A stretch of 64,000 nt of DNA from contig JAPDRN010000035.1 of the NCBI GenBank assembly GCA_030247855.1, positions 4,051 to 68,050 of the forward strand. Direction: 5' to 3'. The position numbers and the translations under genes are program-made. Shown in pieces: positions 58,917-64,000 of this stretch. This stretch comes from Knufia peltigerae (taxonomy: Eukaryota > Ascomycota > Eurotiomycetes > Chaetothyriales > Trichomeriaceae). Numbering within the stretch: the first letter of the stretch is position 1; each line of letters starts with the position of its first letter. Under the pieces are notes generated by a model. That model worked only from the letters and a program-made list of their open reading frames with translations. It ran no database searches and was not told the DNA's origin.

Positions 58917-59619
58917 ATGCCACCGATCCCCTCCGTCGGGGCGCTGCACGCCTTCCGTGCTCTGACTCGCAGCGGCACCACCACCCTCGCCAACAAGACC
59001 TCGACGCGGTACTCGTCTCCCACGCTGCTCCGAGGAACCACCACACCCATCTTCCAGACCTCGCCGTTCTCCGGCACCGCGCGGCGGCCCATGACGCTCA
59101 ACCAGGTCCGCACCCAGGGCCGCCGACCGAAGAAGGCGCGCCACGCCGTCTCACCCGCCCTCGCCGCCGAGAACCGTCCCGAGATGAAGGGGGTGTGCCT
59201 GAAGGTGGGAATCACCAAGCCCAAGAAACCCAACTCGGGCCAGCGCAAGACCGCCAAGGTGCGCCTGTCCAACGGCAAGATCGTGTCGGCGTACATCCCC
59301 GGCGAGGGACACAACGTCCAACAGCACAGTGTGGTTCTGGTCCGCGGTGGGAGGTCCCAGGATTGTCCCGGTGTGAGATACCATCTCGTCAGGGGTGCTT
59401 TTGATTTGGTGAGTCCTGCTGCCCCTTTTTCCAAGGCACCGTTGCATCATTTAGCATCTCCAGCGGAGGCCTGGTTTCTGCGAAATACGGGAACCAAAAT
59501 GGGGTGAAACAACAGAGTGACTTGGCTAACGTGAATTATCCACGACACAATAGGGCGGTGTACCGAGTCGAGCTAGAAGTCGAAGTAAATATGGCACGAA
59601 GAAGCCCAAGGCTGCATAA
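58917..59619 (+). CDS. MRPS12: Mitochondrial small-subunit ribosomal protein uS12m
   Basis: Two exons, 58917-59408 and 59554-59619 (145-nt intron), giving 185 aa. The Ser/Thr/Arg-rich N-terminus (about 60 aa) is a mitochondrial presequence. The mature part is a clear S12: MTLNQVRTQGRRPKKARHAV, GVCLKVGITKPKKPNSGQRK, RLSNGKIVSAYIPGEGHNVQ, VVLVRGGRSQDCPGVRYHLV. The second exon restores the conserved C-terminus GGVPSRARSRSKYGTKKPKAA, so unspliced reading is wrong. The KPNS and PGVRYH loops of the decoding centre are intact. The first exon is GC-rich with strong third-position bias. Confidence 0.96.
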
Positions 59620-60850
59620 GCCCGAACGCACGTCAAAATCCTCTTTTTCTTACTTTATACAACCTACACCAACCCTTCGACATACTTGCTTCAACGTGAA
59701 GGCTTGGCTGGGGACGGGACAACTCATAAAAATGTTATAACCACGAGGCAAGCCGTGTAGGATAGGAAGACAATCGAATGGATACCAGAAAGGAATGGGT
59801 ACGAGGCCGACGTCGATTATAGAGGTCGAGCACCGGGCTGTTCTAACGAATGATCTTCTCCTTTCCTTTCTCGGTCTCGGTATGGATGCTTTGTCGACAT
59901 TGAAGAAGCAGGCAATGATAAGTGGGGTCCCAAGATTGCCTGCTCCTGCTGGAACAGTCAGAACCTGGGCACGGGGTTGAACTGGGCTTGAAGAGGCTGG
60001 CTGTCATACGCGGGCAGATATCCAACGTCGCTTCTTCTCACAGCGTCACTTTACAGAGTAGCAAACCGAGGCGGACGAGGCTCACAAGGATAAATCATGC
60101 CTTCGCTTTTGCAAACCATGCGTGTTAAGGTTATGGTGTCTATGTAAAATATACCCGGACCTGTTGTACATTACGCCTCATTAATGGAGTAAAAGAAATC
60201 CTCCTCAATATAGGCTGGCAGCTTCAAAGGTGTGCTCAGGAAGAGAGGGCAAAAGCCCTGACTAGTCAGAAAGTCTTTTTTGGTTCTCTTTTTGTCCTGT
60301 CCAAACGCCGCTTCATTTCAATTCATACCACGCAATGCAACGCAAAGCAAGTTCGTGAGATTAGCGCTCGTCAGTGTCGACCGAGTAGAGGGGGTCCGTT
60401 CCTCCAACCGATGTGCCAATGAGGACAAGAACGAATGATTTGTCCTAGGTCTCTCCATTTGTCGTAACGTTGTTACAAACCAAGAAAAAAAACAGTTCGG
60501 TGTCGAAGTCGTTCTATGGTCCCCGACTTTGGCTACCCTGGTTGCAAAAAATCTTGCTCCAAACAATCCAGGCGGCTTTGTCCCTGGCCATGAACACTGT
60601 CCAAATGACTCTCACAAGCTTCAACTTCGTCAGGGGAGAAACCGATTTGTCTGACTTAATCATCAGTGTTTCGAGTTCCCTTCTCATGCCATTCGGCCAA
60701 TCGTTCGGCAGCAGCTAGCAATCTCCGTCTCGTCCTCGGAATCTTCAGCAAGGTCAAGAGAATGATCAGGCTGACGAAGAAAGAGATAAATGCGTACTGC
60801 CAGATCGCTCCGGTCAGACTGACGCTCAATCTGCTGTTGGCGTCGGCTAG
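59620..60850. other. Convergent 3' space, uS12m / KTR gene
   Basis: About 1.2 kb. Only short unconvincing frames. No gene supported. Confidence 0.55.
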
Positions 60851-62246
60851 TCAGACTTGATCCATCCAGCCTTCTGGTTTGGCTAGCTTGTTCAAGTCGA
60901 AGAAACGTGATGTACATGAATATCCCTTCCAGTCAAAGTTGTCGCTGGGGTTGCAGTGACAACGTAACTTGAGGCGGAGATCTTCACCTGTCGGGCAGTG
61001 CGTGAAAGGAATGTGGTAGTAAGCGATGTCATTGAAGAAATGGATTTCGTCCTTGTTGAGAAGGAGACCAGCCGCAATCGAATGCACTGGAGCATCACCC
61101 CATCTCTCGTAGAAAAATCCACCGTCCTTGTCGAGGGATTCGAAGAAATCGACGTAAGCTTTTGACCGAAGCCAGTCAAGGTTGCCGATTTCAAAATTGG
61201 ACCACTGCAACGTTGTCAGATATAAACCACGGAATGGAGGAATCACCACTTACGAAATGACATTTGTTGTAGGTCTCGCCACCGTCGTCACTGAGGAAGG
61301 GCATGGAGTTGTCTGCTGCAATGTGCTCTGGATGTGCTTTGATGAACTTTTTGGTGCTGTCCCACAGAGTTGGAATTGTCTCGACATATTCGTACAAACT
61401 CAGAACAAAGCTGTACTTTTTCTTGTTATCCTTCATGTATCGGAATGGGTCATAGTGTACGTCGCAGTAGAGTTCGACGCTTGGTTCAACTCTCCAGTAA
61501 TACTCAAATTGCTTGAGCAGTGGATGACGGAAGAAGAAGCCAGACTCGAATCTGCACATGTGTCGGTAGCTGACTGAATCGCCGTAAATGATCTTTCTTC
61601 GGCGCATATCTTCTCTGACGGCTTCTGCTTTCTTCTGGTCGATCCAGGATGGGAATGACCAGTGTTCGACTGGAATCTCTCCATAGTGTGTTTTCCCCGA
61701 GACCAGGGAGGTGGTCACTTTCTTGAACGTATCATCAAACGGCTTGTCGTTCAAGAAAACCCAGTCGTAGTTGTAGTTCCTGTTGAATCTGTCTTCAATT
61801 TGTCTTATTGAGCGAGCAATTTCCCAGATGTCAGTATTTCTTGCGAGCGTGACAAAGGTGGCATTGACACGTTCGCCGGGGGCGGGCGGAGACAGCTCTG
61901 AGGGAGTGAGCGGGGTGATATTAGGCGTCGTGGATCCTAGAGGTTTGGTATCTGGTTCCTTGTTGGTAGCATCGGATGGTTTGGAATGGAAGGCATCAGC
62001 GATCGCATCGTAATCGGTCTTAGAGGTGTCTTTGTTCGATGGAGTGCTCGGCTTATCCCATGAGAATTTCCCAGCAGCTTGCTCGGCAAGAGGTTGCGCG
62101 TATGAAGATAACGAGGAGGTAGAAACAAAGTAAAAGATGGTGACACACTGAGAAAGTCAGAATAATATCTTGAAGCCTTCTTGGATTTTACTTACGACCA
62201 ACGCAACCACCAGATACCTGACTATCCTTCCTGAGCCACCCGCCAT
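60851..62246 (-). CDS. KRE2/MNT1/KTR-family alpha-1,2-mannosyltransferase (GT15)
   Basis: Three exons, 62246-62196, 62147-61254 and 61204-60851 (introns 48 and 49 nt), giving 432 aa. It is a Golgi type II membrane enzyme that adds alpha-1,2-mannose to O- and N-glycans. The signal anchor is split by the first intron: RIVRYLVVALV joins CVTIFYFVSTSSL. A Ser/Thr/Pro/Lys stem follows. The GT15 catalytic domain includes ERVNATFVTLARN, YNYDWVFLNDKPF, WRVEPSVELYCDVHYDPFRY, ETIPTLWDST, and YNKCHF joined across the second intron to WSNFEIGNLDW. GGFFYERWGDAPVHSIAAGL and IAYYHIPFTHCP follow. The glutamate in WSNFEI is the one proposed as catalytic in yeast Kre2. Which of the KRE2/KTR paralogues it equals cannot be settled from sequence alone. 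Confidence 0.93.
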
Positions 62247-63095
62247 GTTGGACGTGTCCGGCGGAGCGGTCGATGAAGAACAAGGCTCAGATCGGTGTGA
62301 TACAATGCTCCAGGCAGCTGTAGGAATAAAGTGTATTAAGGATGAGGTGGTGACCTCTAAAAGGGTGGTGGGCAGTATTAACAGGTTGGCATCAGGCCTG
62401 CGCCTCTCGGTGTCCGGATAACGAAGACACAATAGAAATATTGTTGAACAAAGAAAGCCACCTCCCACTGACTGAGTGAATGAAAAAGAAGAGGAGATTA
62501 AGCAGGTAGCACAATGTGATTTCGTGTTCGGAGCGACTGGATCCAAAATTCCAAGATTTCAGAAGATGAGAGGTAAAAGGAGAGCGACGCGCAAGCCGGG
62601 GAGACGTGTAACAAGTTTCTTTTTGGGCGCTGAGAAACGTTTACTGGACCCGTATGCGGAATCCCTGTAGGGCCTTCCAACCCTTTTTTTAGGGGCTTCT
62701 CGCCAGGCGTCGCCTTAGGCACATCGTGGCACCTGCGGCCACCTGCGTAACCCTGCTCAGTTACCTAAGCACCCTCGTACTCGTACTCGAGGTCACGTGT
62801 TGTCGCGGCCTCGACCACTTATTACTCCTCATTCAGTTTTGGTTTGTCGAATTAGATCACCACCCATCCGATCCTGAGCCACACATCTCTCTGTCTTGGA
62901 TCTACAACTTTCCACATCTTTTTGTCAAGGAGGCCTGGGCGCTTTTCTGACATCGAACAATTTTGATCGTACTGGATGTATGTCCTACTGCTCATTCACT
63001 CGAGGACAGAGTCGGAGTGGGGTAGAGAAGGGATAGACAGCTAGACTCTCGCACAAAATCAACAATACTCAAACTTGGGCGTGTTTCGCGGCGCG
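62247..63095. promoter_or_regulatory. Divergent promoter, KTR gene / PAT1
   Basis: About 850 bases between divergent starts. GGTCACGTGTTG at 62792-62803 contains CACGTG. Confidence 0.5.
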
Positions 63096-64000
63096 ATGTC
63101 GTTCTTCGGCTTCGACACTTCTCTGCCCAGAGACAAACCTGGAGGAGGAAACAAGGGAATATTTGAGCACAGCAACCCTTTCAACGAGGTCGCAAAAGCC
63201 CGTAAACTGCAGGCATTTCATGATGACGACCAGGAAATGTAGGTCGCCACTCAGAAAGATTGAGACTCTCGCTAATTATTTTCCAGAATCGATTTCGAGG
63301 ATACTTACGATGGCCTCGGAGATCGACTCGAAGAAACGGGCGACGATTTCAACGACGATACCTTTGGTGGCGGCGCAGAGGGGCCGAGTGGCCGAGGCGC
63401 AGGCGGGAAAGATTTCGATTTTTTCGGGAACACTGCCCAAGTGTCGGATGCGTTCGAGCAAGAACATGTCCGTTACAGCTTGCAGCATCCTGGGGCCCCC
63501 GCGGCTGGTCCCACCCAAGCCCCCAAACCCAAGAGAACGGGCTATGAGAAATATCAAGATCCAGGGTATATCCCAGATATTCAGGCAAAATCAGGGGCAT
63601 GGAGTTCAAAAGCACAAGCAGCGCCTCGAGCACAAGAGGAGCGTATCAGCACGGCTCGACCTGTTGCTCCAGCCCCGGCGCCTATTGCTGAACCCCCAAA
63701 GATGATGAGTTTGGAGGAAGTAGAAGCTGCACTTCTTGCACAACAACAGCAGCAGCAGCAGCAACTGCATCAGCATCCATTTCCTTTGCATCAGCCATTC
63801 CCGTTCCCGGCCCAGCACATGCAGCCTCCACCACCACAGCCGTTCCCGCAGATGCCACCACCTGAAGCCGTTCATCAACCACCTCCCCCGCCACCTCCTT
63901 CGTCAAGTCCCCCCAGAGGCCACAATCGTATGCCATCACAGCCTCAACAACCAGGACATCAGCCTCTTCAGATTCTCCAGAACCCTAATCGGGCTCGACA
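63096..64000 (+). CDS. PAT1: mRNA decapping activator Pat1, 5' part
   Basis: Exon 1 is 63096-63238; a 48-nt intron (GTAGGT donor, TTCCAG acceptor) follows, and exon 2 runs from 63287 past the window end, so about 285 codons are visible. The start MSFFGFDTSLPRD is the characteristic fungal Pat1 opening, followed by IFEHSNPFNEVAKARKLQAF, then IIDFEDTYDGLGDRLEETGD with a short acidic DETGD-like motif. KRTGYEKYQDPGYIPDI and KMMSLEEVEAALLAQ follow, where the conserved MxLEEVE helix that binds Dhh1/decapping partners would lie. A Gln run (63748-63764), a Pro-rich tract and Gln/Pro repeats follow, as usual for the disordered linker. Pat1 acts in P-bodies linking deadenylated mRNA, Lsm1-7 and Dcp2. 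The Lsm1-7-binding C-terminus is outside the window. Confidence 0.93.

Noticed and set aside
59408..59507. Readthrough C-terminus of uS12m without splicing
   Set aside because: It would lose the universally conserved SRSKYGTKKPK end, which is encoded after a canonical 145-nt intron.
1..64000. tRNA genes, transposons or repeat-induced point mutation
   Set aside because: Scanning intergenic DNA for B-box words, terminal repeats, reverse transcriptase or transposase motifs and strong TA-rich mutation gave nothing convincing.

Overview
The window is nuclear DNA of a filamentous ascomycete (Pezizomycotina). Genes are dense and found on both strands. Introns are short (47-70 nt, a few 84-145 nt) with GT(A/G)xGT donors and CTAAC/CTGAC-like branch sites before the acceptor. 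The gene content is typically fungal: HET domain, Zn2Cys6 regulator, KRE2-type mannosyltransferase, RasA-type Ras. The nine-base word TACTCCGTA (complement TACGGAGTA), scattered between genes, and the protein affinities suggest Eurotiomycetes. That placement is an inference, not a proof.

Layout. 1-3883 holds no gene I can support. 3884-4447 is a small GC-rich Zn2Cys6 regulator. 5568-11409 is a small accessory island: a multi-exon gene joining two Gbp2-like RNA-recognition motifs to a large fungal-specific domain of unknown function, then a broken HET-domain gene with an in-frame stop and a frameshift. From 12 kb on the window is mostly conserved housekeeping: MRT4 (ribosome assembly), a DHA2-type MFS transporter, PHS1-like 3-hydroxyacyl-CoA dehydratase, EFL1/RIA1 (60S maturation GTPase), a DUF4604 protein, MIP1 (mitochondrial DNA polymerase), TEL1 (ATM kinase, 5 exons, 8.8 kb of coding sequence) and NUP192. 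41.7-46.7 kb has an uncharacterised acidic protein and a phenol 2-monooxygenase-like flavoprotein. 47-49.5 kb has a divergent pair: GMF/AIM7 (actin regulator) and a molybdopterin-binding-domain protein. A 3-kb gene-free stretch precedes rasA (52528-53293). Then come HNT3 (aprataxin), an uncharacterised protein with an N-terminal membrane segment, a GNAT acetyltransferase, mitochondrial uS12, a KRE2/KTR mannosyltransferase, and the 5' part of PAT1, cut by the window end.

Functional links. Two proteins act in late 60S assembly (Mrt4 and Efl1, which release or exchange factors at the P-stalk and subunit interface). Three act in genome maintenance (Tel1, Hnt3, Mip1). Two act at mitochondria (Mip1, uS12m). 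Ras and GMF regulate polarised growth and actin. I see no biosynthetic cluster or operon-like arrangement. Divergent pairs sharing short promoters are DUF4604/MIP1, TEL1/NUP192, GMF/MoCF and KTR/PAT1.

Exon structures were built by eye from splice signals and protein-family continuity. Every spliced model given as complete closes to a whole number of codons. I found no tRNA, rRNA, transposon, CRISPR or viral sequence.
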